A stretch of DNA of 19,849 nt from Desulfuromonadaceae bacterium UBA2294 (GCA_002345625.1 DDWE01000145.1:1-19849), one strand, 5' to 3'. Shown: positions 6,608 to 13,855, numbered from the stretch's first letter. Translations and numbers: made by a program. Notes: generated by a model not told the origin, from the letters alone.

Positions 6608-6634
6608 GAGGTGAAACGAAGTTCACCGCAGTCC

Positions 6635-6663
6635 TTTCTACACATCTGGCTAAAAGTTTTCAA
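6635..6663 (-). promoter_or_regulatory. possible promoter of the minus-strand small RNA
   Basis: On the minus strand TTGAAA (6658-6663, 5/6 to consensus) and TAGAAA (6635-6640, 4/6) are separated by exactly 17 bases. It fits the start of the structured region, but the local AT richness makes chance matches easy. Confidence 0.35.
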
Positions 6664-6926
6664 CATTTTTTTACTATAACTAATTTCGCCAACACTGTTC
6701 TACCCCTTTACATCGTCGGCGTTAAAGCCTGATTAAAGGCCTGAGCCTTCCGTAACGCAACCCACTTTACCGAAACAACTTTTTTCAGACTAAATTAATT
6801 TTTTATCCCGACAAAACGGAACAACGTTTGTTCTTTCTGTAATGACAATTTCAGAATGGCCGCTTTGCACCTCATAGCTGAATATGCTAGCTTAGGCGGA
6901 CTAAAAATGATCCACCAGTCTGAGAG
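6664..6926. other. AT-rich intergenic stretch upstream of rnhA
   Basis: No convincing gene is seen. The composition is noticeably more AT-rich than the flanking genes, with T-runs near 6780 and 6811. A 24-codon frame from 6856 ends in TGA overlapping the rnhA ATG at 6927 (ATGA), but it has no ribosome-binding site and is not annotated. The rnhA promoter presumably lies here, but no single -35/-10 pair stands out. Confidence 0.5.
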
Positions 6927-7391
6927 ATGACAGCCATGCAACCGGAAATGATCGAAATTTTCAGCGATGGAGCCTGTTCTGGCAATCCGGGTCCAGGCGG
7001 CTACGGGACCATCCTGCGATGCGGTGACAAAACCCGCGAATTATCAGGTTACGCTGCAGAGACCACCAACAACCGCATGGAGCTTCTCGGAGCGATCTAC
7101 GGTCTGGAGGCATTAACCCGCCCTTGTTGTGTCCGCGTTACAACTGATTCCGAGTATGTCAAAAAAGGGATCACGGAATGGATCGATAAATGGGTGAAAC
7201 AAGGCTGGAAGAACAGTCAGAAAAAACCGGTTGCCAATCGCGATCTCTGGGAGCGTCTGCTGGAATTGACCCAGCAACACACGGTCGAATGGCATTGGGT
7301 TCGTGGGCATGCCGGGCATACAGAGAACGAACGCTGTGACGCGCTGGCTCGTGCCGCCATTGCAACTGGCCGGAACAAATTGACAAGATAA
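6927..7391 (+). CDS. rnhA: ribonuclease HI
   Basis: This 154-residue enzyme cleaves the RNA strand of RNA-DNA hybrids in R-loops and replication primers. The whole catalytic set is visible: D14 (SDGACSGNPGPGGYG), E52 (NNRMELLGAI), D74 (TTDSEYV), H128 (VRGHAGH) and D138 (NERCDALA), each four residues later than D10, E48, D70, H124 and D134 of the E. coli enzyme. The handle region WIDKWVKQGWKNSQKKPVANRDLW is present, so it is a type with the basic protrusion. Starts at 6927, 6936 or 6948 are all possible, since no strong ribosome-binding site distinguishes them; 6927 is the longest. It is flanked by small-gene regions and appears monocistronic. Confidence 0.95.
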   Translation: MTAMQPEMIEIFSDGACSGNPGPGGYGTILRCGDKTRELSGYAAETTNNRMELLGAIYGLEALTRPCCVRVTTDSEYVKKGITEWIDKWVKQGWKNSQKKPVANRDLWERLLELTQQHTVEWHWVRGHAGHTENERCDALARAAIATGRNKLTR

Positions 7392-7400
7392 CGCTGAGAA

Positions 7401-7439
7401 GGTGGCAACAGCCACCAGGAGTTAAGCCTTCGGCTTAAC
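7401..7439. other. two tandem perfect hairpins after rnhA
   Basis: GGTGGC-AACA-GCCACC (7401-7416) is followed four bases later by GTTAAGCC-TTC-GGCTTAAC (7421-7439). Neither has a T-run. The second overlaps the last codons and stop of the minus-strand microprotein gene at 7422-7508. They may stabilise or end convergent transcripts. Confidence 0.5.
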
Positions 7440-7508
7440 CGCCCCCTTCGCCTGACATTGTCGACAGGAAGCACTGTACGAAAGGCCACACATCTTACAC
7501 TCGCGCAT
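7422..7508 (-). CDS. 28-residue double-CxxC microprotein (mini zinc-finger-like)
   Basis: The frame reads MRECKMCGLSYSASCRQC then QAKGAVKPKA and stop. Cysteines at 4, 7, 15 and 18 form two CxxC knuckles seven residues apart, the geometry of a four-cysteine zinc (or Fe-S) site, with a basic C-terminal tail. GGAG lies about seven bases upstream of the ATG on the minus strand. The stop codon is inside a perfect hairpin (7421-7439). It is too short for default gene finders. I do not recognise a named family; zinc ribbons in ribosomal and RNA polymerase-associated microproteins look similar. The regular cysteine spacing plus the ribosome-binding site make chance unlikely, but no expression evidence exists here. 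Confidence 0.55.
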   Translation of the reverse strand: MRECKMCGLSYSASCRQCQAKGAVKPKA

Positions 7509-7595
7509 TAGAGACTCCACATACTAGATATGGTGCGATGCTAAGCAACTTATACAATATCTAGATATCTATCTCTCATCCCCGCAGAATGCAAG

Positions 7596-7659
7596 AAAAA
7601 AATGGCAATGCAAACAGGCAACGGGCACCCAACCAGGGTGCCCGTTGCCTGTTTGCATT
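7596..7659 (-). terminator. long 24-bp hairpin terminator of the REC-PilZ gene
   Basis: A perfect inverted repeat with 24-base arms (7607-7630 and 7636-7659) and loop AACCA. On the minus strand it starts 13 bases after the stop at 7673 and is followed after GCCA by seven Ts (7596-7602). The stem is much longer than typical terminators. Confidence 0.85.
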
Positions 7660-7672
7660 AAAAACTCACCCT

Positions 7673-8443
7673 TCAGTTGATCGCCAGAACCGGCTCAATC
7701 TGTTCCGCCAGCAGGTCGCCGACCAGCAAGTTGCTGACGATGCGGCGTAAAACGTCAATGTCGCTGTCGGACAGATGCGTAAAGCGGATCGCCATCCCAG
7801 GCGGCATGGTAAATTTTCGGCCGCTTATTTCGCGGGTATAAATCACTTCGCCTCGCAAACGCAGCCGCTCGATTCCATCCTCAGGAATGGAGACCGCAAC
7901 GGGGCTACCAACCGGAAGTGGCGTCACCCGCCGCAAATAGACCCCGCCCTCAGAAAGGGTCACAGCATGGCATAGGGTATAGCGGTCGTCATAGTGCAGT
8001 GCCACGCGTTGATTCATCGGTGCACGCAGATGTTGTCGCGGCCCCTTGGGGAACGGAAATAATTCGTTGAGCAGATGGTTAAACGCTTCAAGCAAAATCG
8101 GCTTGCGCAAAAAAGATGTACATCCATAGGGACGTCCGGCAGCCTCATCGACCTCAGATTCGGTCAGCAACACAAGAGGCACGCTCTGGAGCAGATCGTG
8201 CTCACGTACCTGATGGAGGACTTCAATGCCGCTCACACCCGGCATCCGGGCATCCAGAAACACCGCATCCGGCGACAGTACCCGCATGAAATTCAATGCA
8301 TCCGGGCCGGAATGAACCGGGAGGACATCAAAGTTCATGCGGTTGAGACAGGTGGCGATAGCCGTCAGCACCTGTTCACTATCATCGACCAGAAGGATTA
8401 AATAACGTCTCGACACAATATCCCCATAAGCTGAACTAAGCAT
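7673..8443 (-). CDS. response regulator with receiver and PilZ domains
   Basis: The 256-residue protein joins a receiver domain to a c-di-GMP-binding PilZ domain, a layout linking phosphorelay input to c-di-GMP sensing. Receiver residues are D20/D21 (LVDDSE), phosphoacceptor D64 (FLDARMPG), T94 (LLTES) and K114 (LRKP). The PilZ part has R136-QHL-R140 (RxxxR) and TLSEGG (162-167), where the usual Asp/Asn of DxSxxG is Thr, so c-di-GMP affinity may be reduced. There is no DNA-binding or enzymatic output domain. The ATG at 8443 lacks a ribosome-binding site. A GTG at 8416 (MSRRYLILLVDDSE) has GGGGA four bases upstream, fits receiver N-termini better, and may be the true start. Confidence 0.9.
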   Translation of the reverse strand: MLSSAYGDIVSRRYLILLVDDSEQVLTAIATCLNRMNFDVLPVHSGPDALNFMRVLSPDAVFLDARMPGVSGIEVLHQVREHDLLQSVPLVLLTESEVDEAAGRPYGCTSFLRKPILLEAFNHLLNELFPFPKGPRQHLRAPMNQRVALHYDDRYTLCHAVTLSEGGVYLRRVTPLPVGSPVAVSIPEDGIERLRLRGEVIYTREISGRKFTMPPGMAIRFTHLSDSDIDVLRRIVSNLLVGDLLAEQIEPVLAIN

Positions 8444-8465
8444 TCAAACACGTTTTAACGTTTGC

Positions 8466-8487
8466 ATTATAGCTGAAAAATATTCAG
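8466..8487 (-). promoter_or_regulatory. perfect -10 element with an inverted repeat upstream of the REC-PilZ gene
   Basis: On the minus strand TATAAT (8466-8471) lies 22 bases before the ATG at 8443 and 49 before the GTG at 8416. The -35 position is poor. The inverted repeat CTGAA-N5-TTCAG (8473-8487) occupies the spacer, a plausible activator or repressor site, though short. Confidence 0.4.
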
Positions 8488-8505
8488 ACGCGACCGCGCT
8501 GTAGA

Positions 8506-8534
8506 AGAAAAACGGCGCCCGGATGATGGCGCCG
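8506..8534 (-). terminator. rho-independent terminator after serA
   Basis: CGGCGCC (8513-8519) and GGCGCCG (8528-8534) form a seven-base GC stem with an eight-base loop. On the minus strand the stem is followed by TTTTTCTTC. It lies 41 bases past the serA stop and separates serA from the REC-PilZ gene. Confidence 0.8.
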
Positions 8535-8575
8535 CCTTTAATCTCAAGACCCTTTGCCGCGTGACCCTTGGCTCC

Positions 8576-10168
8576 CTAGAGCGTCATATGAACCGCCTTG
8601 ACAAAGCGGGCACCAACCTCTCGCGCAATGCGATCGACCGTATCCGGATCGGCTGGCGAATCGATGGAAAACACCACCATTGCTTCGCCGTCTTTTTTAC
8701 GCCGCCCAAGATTCATGTTGCCAATATTGATCCCGGCTTCGCCGAAAATGGTGCCAATTTTCCCGAGCATCCCTGGTCGATCTTCGTAGGAAATAACCAA
8801 CATATGCTCTTCCGGAGTGAAATCGGTCATGAAATCGCGCATCTTGACAATCTTCGGAATCCCCTCGAACAGAGTGCCGGAGATGGTCCGGCGCTGGTCC
8901 GAAGATTCGATCGACAAGGAGACCATGTTGGAAAACGACTCGGATTCGGTTGAACGCACCTCCTCAACGGCAATCCCCATATCGCGCGCGACCAGACGGG
9001 CATTCACCATGTTGACATCAATCTCCGTCTGCGAATTGAGCAGCGAGGCAAGGCCGCAAACGGTGAGCGGTGCACAATCGAAACGAGCCAGTTTACCCTG
9101 ATAAGTAAAGCCGACCTTGGCTGGATTTGCCGGGGCCAACTGGGCGATAAATTCACCCATCTGACGGACCAGACCAAGAAAGGGCTTCATATGGTCCATT
9201 AGATCCGGATCGAAACGCGGGATATTGACTGCGTTCTCCAGTGGCCGGCCGTCGATGTAGTTAATAATTTCGCGGCTGACATCGACAGCGACATTCTTCT
9301 GCGCCTCAAAAGTATTGGCACCAAGGTGCGGGGTCACCACCATACGCGGATGACCAATGAGCTTCTTCAAAAGTGCTGTTGCCGGCGGCTCCTCACTCCA
9401 GACGTCGAAGGCGGCGCCGGCAGCCTTGCCGCTTTCCAGCGCGGCCAGCATGGCCCCTTCATCAATGATGCCGCCGCGGGCGCAGTTAACGATAATAACG
9501 CCGTCCTTCATCCCGGGAAAATGACCGGCATTGATCATGCCGCGAGTTTCTTCGTTGAGCGGCGTGTGCACTGTGATGATATCCGAATAGCGGATAATCT
9601 CTTCGAGCTGCACCAGGCGGACTCCAAAATCCTCGGCGCGCTTCTCCGAAATGTACGGATCGTAGGTAATGACATCAGCCTCAAACGCCTTGCAACGCGT
9701 CGCGACCCGGCCTCCAACCTTGCCGAGGCCGATGACACCGATGGTCTTCCCCTTCAGCTCATAGCCGGTAAACGGCGCCCGCTTCCACTCACCGGCCTTG
9801 AGGCTGGCGTTAGCCACCGTCACATTCCGGCACAAAGAGAGCAGAATCGACATCGTGTGCTCAGCAGCTGAATTGACGTTGCCGAAGGGGGCATTGACCA
9901 CAATGATCCCCTTATTGCTGGCCGCATCGACATCAACATTGTCGATGCCGACGCCGGCGCGGGCGATGATCTTCAACTGGCGGGCATGATCGAGCAGGGC
10001 CTGATCAACCTGGGTGCCGCTGCGGGTGATGATGGCGTCATAGTCGCCAATGATGGCATGAAGTTCTTCGCGCTTGAGACCAAGACGGACATCGACCTGC
10101 ACCCGGGGATCGTCGAGCAGCGGTTGCAGGCCACTTTCAGAAATTTCGTCGGTGATGATGACCTTCAT
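8576..10168 (-). CDS. serA: D-3-phosphoglycerate dehydrogenase
   Basis: The 530-residue enzyme oxidises 3-phosphoglycerate with NAD, the first step of serine synthesis. The NAD fold has VIGLGKVGGRVA (about 145-156). Catalytic residues are R231 (NCARGGIIDE), E260 (DVWSEEPP) and H281 (PHLGANT). The long C-terminal part holds the allosteric-substrate-binding domain (FTYQGKLARFDCAPLT) and a terminal ACT domain (LVISYEDRPGMLGKIGTIFG), so it is the long form, potentially serine-regulated. AAGGAG lies about ten bases upstream of the ATG. It has its own TTGACA promoter (10208-10236) and terminator (8506-8534), so it is transcribed alone despite lying between two PilZ genes on the same strand. Confidence 0.97.
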   Translation of the reverse strand: MKVIITDEISESGLQPLLDDPRVQVDVRLGLKREELHAIIGDYDAIITRSGTQVDQALLDHARQLKIIARAGVGIDNVDVDAASNKGIIVVNAPFGNVNSAAEHTMSILLSLCRNVTVANASLKAGEWKRAPFTGYELKGKTIGVIGLGKVGGRVATRCKAFEADVITYDPYISEKRAEDFGVRLVQLEEIIRYSDIITVHTPLNEETRGMINAGHFPGMKDGVIIVNCARGGIIDEGAMLAALESGKAAGAAFDVWSEEPPATALLKKLIGHPRMVVTPHLGANTFEAQKNVAVDVSREIINYIDGRPLENAVNIPRFDPDLMDHMKPFLGLVRQMGEFIAQLAPANPAKVGFTYQGKLARFDCAPLTVCGLASLLNSQTEIDVNMVNARLVARDMGIAVEEVRSTESESFSNMVSLSIESSDQRRTISGTLFEGIPKIVKMRDFMTDFTPEEHMLVISYEDRPGMLGKIGTIFGEAGINIGNMNLGRRKKDGEAMVVFSIDSPADPDTVDRIAREVGARFVKAVHMTL

Positions 10169-10207
10169 AAGGCTAAATCTCCTTGCTGTGGCATTCTAAA
10201 AACGCGA

Positions 10208-10236
10208 ATACTACGCCCGACTCCGGAGGCTGTCAA
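10208..10236 (-). promoter_or_regulatory. sigma70-type promoter of serA
   Basis: On the minus strand a perfect TTGACA (10231-10236) and TAGTAT (10208-10213) are separated by exactly 17 bases. The predicted start is near 10201, leaving a leader of about 33 bases to the ATG at 10168, too short for a riboswitch or T-box. Confidence 0.75.
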
Positions 10237-10319
10237 CGATCAAGAACAAATCGACACGTGGGAGCGCCCGTTTCGGGCGGAGTGGAACAGGGCAGCACCC
10301 TGCTGGGGAACGGGGCATC

Positions 10320-10697
10320 TTAAGACGATGTTTCGTGTATCCAGCGATCGATTTCGGTAGAGACCTCGCTGGAGAGCCCGACAAACTTCAGGCCCATACC
10401 CGGCTCGTAAGGTGATTTCTTATCATAATGCCGACACCAGACCACCTCGCAAGCACACTCAATCGTTTTGCTGATAGGCGCGGGTAGAGGAATCTCAACC
10501 TGATAGATCTCACCGGGCACTTTCGGGTTGACTGAAGAGATGAACATGCCGCTACGACTGATATTTTTGGTGTAGCCAAAAAACACTTTACGCCCATCGT
10601 CGAGACGTACCCGCAGGGTCAACAACGGCGAACGCAGATTCTTGCGTTTGTCAGCCTGGGGTTGATCGGGGGCCGGGTGCTTGTCTTCACTCATCAT
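10320..10697 (-). CDS. stand-alone PilZ domain protein
   Basis: A 125-residue protein, essentially one PilZ domain preceded by a polar N-terminal tail. R18-KNL-R22 (RxxxR) and N45-I-S47-RS-G50 (NxSxxG) are both intact, so c-di-GMP binding is expected. GYTKNISRSGMFISS is a classic PilZ core, and the final MGLKFVGLSSEVSTEIDRWI matches the C-terminal helix of the family. Such proteins commonly control motility, exopolysaccharide or attachment; the target is not known here. The ATG at 10697 has GAGG ten bases upstream; a second ATG follows directly at 10694. It lies upstream of serA but is separated from it by a distinct promoter. Confidence 0.9.
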   Translation of the reverse strand: MMSEDKHPAPDQPQADKRKNLRSPLLTLRVRLDDGRKVFFGYTKNISRSGMFISSVNPKVPGEIYQVEIPLPAPISKTIECACEVVWCRHYDKKSPYEPGMGLKFVGLSSEVSTEIDRWIHETSS

Positions 10698-10745
10698 CAG
10701 TTCAAAGCCTCTGCAGTTTGACGCATCTTAACGAATAACAGTCGT

Positions 10746-12011
10746 TTACGGAAGGTTTTTTCCTCCGTTATTCTGCATTTCCCGCAGTTTCCACAATAAA
10801 CGGTCAAGAGTCATCCCTGCCGATAGATCGATAGTGCCCAGAAACCCGACGGCAACCTGCTCGACAGGCTGCGGGGCAAAGTCGATTGTTGCGGCTAAAA
10901 AGCGTAACAGCTGCAACGTTTTCAAACTGTCAAACCAACCATGAAACGCCCGTTGCATTTGTGCGGGCAGCCGATGATTCTCAGCCAGACGGCTACAGAC
11001 CACCTCCAACCGCTGTTGCCGACAAAAGGTACCAAGTTGCGGATGCAACAGGTCAGCCTCCGTCTGTAGACGCTTGCCGTTTTCAACCCCGATCGCCTTG
11101 ACCTGGTCTAAGAACGTTTTGAGCAGAACGAACGCGGCCAAAGGATAGGCAGGGATAGCCGTTGCATCAACAAGGAGACGGTTTAATGCCGGTCCGGTCC
11201 CGAATATGACCCTGGACGAAGGGCGCGCCGAGGGGTGGACGCAGGTACCAGACAACTGAACAACGGCATCCGTCTTGGCCAGAGCCTGAAGAAAATAGAA
11301 GTCCTCCGCCGCCGCACGCTGGTTCATCCCGCCACAGCGTACATAGGCCCGGGCATTACAGGCCATCGCGCTGCCGATGGTGTGGAACGCATAAGGGGAG
11401 CCTGCCAGTTCTAACCCGAATGTGTAGCAGCGCAGATAGAGCTCGTAGCGATCAATGGCCAGTTGCAGGGCCGGTGTTGCCGCCGGTTGATGGGCATAGG
11501 GGAGAACCGCGCCGCCGGCGACCCCCGGCGTGGAAAAGTGTATAAGGATCGCGTTCAGGTAGTCGGAATCGACCAAGGTATCAGCATCAAGACAGATCAG
11601 GGGCGCTGTGTCATCAGGTTGTAGTTGCGCCAGGGCGCGATCGAGCCCTAATCGCCGTGGTGGACCGGGGCCACCGGCCAACTCGAGACCGGGGCTGGCG
11701 GCATCGATCCAGGCCAGAGCCAGACCGGGGTAGCCGTTGGCTCTACGCAACTGCTTCAGGGTCCGCTGATTAGCCGCGGCGACCGTATCCGCTACACCGG
11801 CAGTCTGGTTGACAACGACGACAATCAGAAACTTCTCGCGAACATCTGCCGGATTAGCTGCAAGACTGGCGAGGGTCGCATCCAGCCAGTCATCTTCATC
11901 ACAAGCCGGAATCACCACCGCTCCAGCCCAGCCAGGCGAAGCCTCGCCTTCGACCCGCCAGGGACCAGTCAGGGCACGACGCGTCAAATAGCGCTGTCGA
12001 TCAGCCGTCAT
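10746..12011 (-). CDS. glycosyltransferase family 2 protein, translationally coupled to miaA
   Basis: A 421-residue GT-A-fold transferase. AGAVVIPACDEDDWLDATLASL (first strand and helix) lies at about residues 29-50, and the metal-binding motif LDADT at D142/D144. GSAMACNARAYVRCGGM and AAAEDFYF (E236/D237, probable base/acceptor site) complete the GT2 pattern. No convincing C-terminal membrane helices are seen, so it is likely cytoplasmic or peripheral. Donor and acceptor sugars are unknown. The ATG at 12011 shares four bases (ATGA) with the miaA stop at 12008, so translation is probably coupled to miaA. An in-frame extension upstream to 12065 lies inside miaA and is not preferred. Confidence 0.85.
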   Translation of the reverse strand: MTADRQRYLTRRALTGPWRVEGEASPGWAGAVVIPACDEDDWLDATLASLAANPADVREKFLIVVVVNQTAGVADTVAAANQRTLKQLRRANGYPGLALAWIDAASPGLELAGGPGPPRRLGLDRALAQLQPDDTAPLICLDADTLVDSDYLNAILIHFSTPGVAGGAVLPYAHQPAATPALQLAIDRYELYLRCYTFGLELAGSPYAFHTIGSAMACNARAYVRCGGMNQRAAAEDFYFLQALAKTDAVVQLSGTCVHPSARPSSRVIFGTGPALNRLLVDATAIPAYPLAAFVLLKTFLDQVKAIGVENGKRLQTEADLLHPQLGTFCRQQRLEVVCSRLAENHRLPAQMQRAFHGWFDSLKTLQLLRFLAATIDFAPQPVEQVAVGFLGTIDLSAGMTLDRLLWKLREMQNNGGKNLP

Positions 12012-12907
12012 TGGCCCAACACTTTCAGCGCCGCAGCCAGCGGATCTGATGCCGCATCCAGCCACTGAATCGGCGTCCCCTGGCGCTCCATGCGTCGGAA
12101 CCAGGTTTCCTGGCGCTTGGCAAACTGACCAATGGCAATGGCAAGTTGTGTCTCGAGTTCCGACCGCTTCAGTTCACCACGCAGGAAGCGGGCGATAAAG
12201 CGATATTCCAACCCGTAATAATCGAGGGTGGCGTAACTGACGCCTGCGGCAACCAGACCGGAAACCTCTTCGAGCAATCCCTGCTCCAGGCGCTCGGCCA
12301 AGCGGATACGAATCCGTTGCCGCAACACCTCACGCGGCCAGTGAAGACCAAAAATGACCGGTTGCAGTTGCGGCGGAGACGGTCCTGTCTCTCTCGCCTC
12401 CGCCACCGCGATTTCGATGGCGCGCAGCAACCGCTCCCGATCGTCGAGATCGGTTCGATTGTGCTGCCGGGGTCGCAGGCGACACAACTCAGACTGCAAC
12501 TCTTCCAGTGAATATTCGGCGAGCTTGGAACGCAAGACCGGGTCGACTGGCGCCGGCACCATTCGGTAGCCCTTAAGCAGGGCATCAAGATAAAGTCCGG
12601 TCCCCCCAACAACCACCGGCAAGCGCTGCCGTGAGCGAATGACCGTCAGCGCCTTTGTCGCGGCCTGTAAAAATTCGTAGACACTGAATTCGGTGCCGGG
12701 TGGTTGCAGGTCGATCAGATGATAAGGGATATCGTTGTATTCGACCAAATCCTTGCCGGTGCCCAGATCCATGCCCCGAAATACCTGGCGCGAATCGGCC
12801 GAAATAATTTCGCCGGCAAAGATCCGGGCAAGGGCAACACCGAGGCGGGTTTTTCCCGAGGCCGTCGGGCCAAGGACGACAAGGCTGTCAAAGGAGGGGG
12901 CGATCAT
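12008..12907 (-). CDS. miaA: tRNA dimethylallyltransferase
   Basis: The 299-residue enzyme prenylates A37 of tRNAs reading codons that begin with U. The P-loop GPTASGKT is at residues 13-20, followed by EIISADSRQVFRGMD, VVVGGTGLYLDALLKG, RLLRAIEI and the C-terminal QFAKRQETWFRR stretch. Where most MiaA have IGTAKP, this one has LGTGKDLVEYNDIPYHLID, a variant loop. No clear ribosome-binding site precedes the ATG at 12907. The glycosyltransferase gene starts within the stop codon (ATGA), so the two form a tight operon. Confidence 0.95.
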   Translation of the reverse strand: MIAPSFDSLVVLGPTASGKTRLGVALARIFAGEIISADSRQVFRGMDLGTGKDLVEYNDIPYHLIDLQPPGTEFSVYEFLQAATKALTVIRSRQRLPVVVGGTGLYLDALLKGYRMVPAPVDPVLRSKLAEYSLEELQSELCRLRPRQHNRTDLDDRERLLRAIEIAVAEARETGPSPPQLQPVIFGLHWPREVLRQRIRIRLAERLEQGLLEEVSGLVAAGVSYATLDYYGLEYRFIARFLRGELKRSELETQLAIAIGQFAKRQETWFRRMERQGTPIQWLDAASDPLAAALKVLGQ

Positions 12908-12973
12908 GCGGCTACTTTAGGGCACGGGGGTTCTTTTGGCAATGACGGAAGCGTCGAGGAAACAGCAAATTTT

Positions 12974-13855
12974 TTAGCCAAAACGGATACAAAAAGCGCC
13001 GGCCAGGATGAGCAGGCTGGCAAAGAAGCGGATACGCCCGCAGGTCTCACCGAGAAAGAGTGTGCCGATCAGCACCGCGACCAGCAGGCTGACCTGACGC
13101 ACCGGCACCGCATAACTGACCGGTGACATCTGCAAACCGAAACGGAAGGAGAGAAATGAACCGAGCATCACCGGTCCCGCAAGCAGAATCAATCGCCAGT
13201 TGCGTCGCCACTCGTCCCGAATCCGCTCGCCGGCAGCTGAACGCAGCAGGTTGATACTCATCAGCACAAACATAACCAGAACCAGCAGGTAAGTGAACGC
13301 CAGTGGCGGATAGATCATAACCCCCTTTTTATCGAGGATCGCGCCGATAGAATAGATAAAACCGGCCAGCAACGCCGCCTGCACCGACGGGTTACCGAAA
13401 TTGCGCAGTGGCCGCAACAGTTCGCTGACCGTCAGACTGCGAAACTGAATACTATAGGTGCCAAAAACAATCAGACCGATGCCAACCATGCCCGGCAAAT
13501 TGAGCCGCTCACCAAACAGCAGAATCCCCCACAAGGGTACATAGAGCATGGATGTTTGGGCCAGTGGGTAAGTGAGGGAGAGATCGCCGCTGCGGTAAGC
13601 CCAGCCATTAAAAAGATGATACAATACGAAACAGATCGCCCCTCCCAAGGCGAGCAACAGAACTGCAGCAGTCGGTACCGGCCACGGTTCCGGGCGGATC
13701 CAGATCAGCAGATTGAGCAGTGTGCCGGAAGAGACAAACATCCACCAGATAAAGACGGTCTTGTCCTGGCTTCGCTTGACCAGAAGATTCCAGAGGGCGT
13801 GCATCAGGGCCGAAAACAGAATCAATGTAAACGCTTCAGCAGACATGGAGTGCAT
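12974..13855 (-). CDS. EamA/DMT-family membrane transporter
   Basis: The 293-residue inner-membrane protein has about ten hydrophobic helices arranged as two five-helix EamA repeats (roughly 6-150 and 155-293). The first repeat includes HALWNLLVKRSQDK and the paired SLTYPLAQTSMLYVPLWGILLFGERL; the second carries the matching PVSYAVPVRQVSLLVAVLIGTLFLGE. This is the drug/metabolite transporter superfamily, usually exporters of amino acids or metabolites; substrate unknown. Starts at 13855 and 13846 are both possible, and neither has a good ribosome-binding site. It is 66 bases upstream of miaA on the same strand and is divergent from fumC. Confidence 0.88.
   Translation of the reverse strand: MHSMSAEAFTLILFSALMHALWNLLVKRSQDKTVFIWWMFVSSGTLLNLLIWIRPEPWPVPTAAVLLLALGGAICFVLYHLFNGWAYRSGDLSLTYPLAQTSMLYVPLWGILLFGERLNLPGMVGIGLIVFGTYSIQFRSLTVSELLRPLRNFGNPSVQAALLAGFIYSIGAILDKKGVMIYPPLAFTYLLVLVMFVLMSINLLRSAAGERIRDEWRRNWRLILLAGPVMLGSFLSFRFGLQMSPVSYAVPVRQVSLLVAVLIGTLFLGETCGRIRFFASLLILAGAFCIRFG

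Larger units (their letters stand above)
6523..6628 (-). ncRNA. candidate small RNA with three hairpins
   Basis: Reading the minus strand, a TTGAAA-N17-TAGAAA promoter (6635-6663) predicts a start near 6628. The RNA would contain GGTGAA/TTCACC (6610-6627), an 18-position stem with two mismatches and a nine-base loop (6563-6607), and a final CCGCC/GGCGG hairpin (6532-6549) followed by a run of seven Ts (6523-6529), a canonical intrinsic terminator. Total length is about 106 nucleotides. No minus-strand protein gene here would need that terminator. I do not recognise the fold as 6S, tmRNA, SRP or a known riboswitch. The central hairpin could alternatively terminate plus-strand transcription from the small ORF upstream. 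Confidence 0.45.

Noticed and set aside
6508..6732. 74-codon basic frame on the plus strand
   Set aside because: No ribosome-binding site, and it runs through the hairpins of the structured intergenic region; its basic composition looks like chance.
6453..6926. Riboswitch in the 474-base gap
   Set aside because: I looked for conserved cores of c-di-GMP, TPP, cobalamin and SAM riboswitches on both strands and found none; the hairpins fit a small RNA or terminators better.
6856..6930. 24-codon frame whose stop overlaps the rnhA ATG, as a leader peptide
   Set aside because: No Shine-Dalgarno sequence and no attenuator-like structure after it; the overlap is probably coincidental.
10169..10319. 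T-box or serine-responsive leader upstream of serA
   Set aside because: The promoter at 10208-10236 leaves only about 33 bases of leader, too short for such structures.
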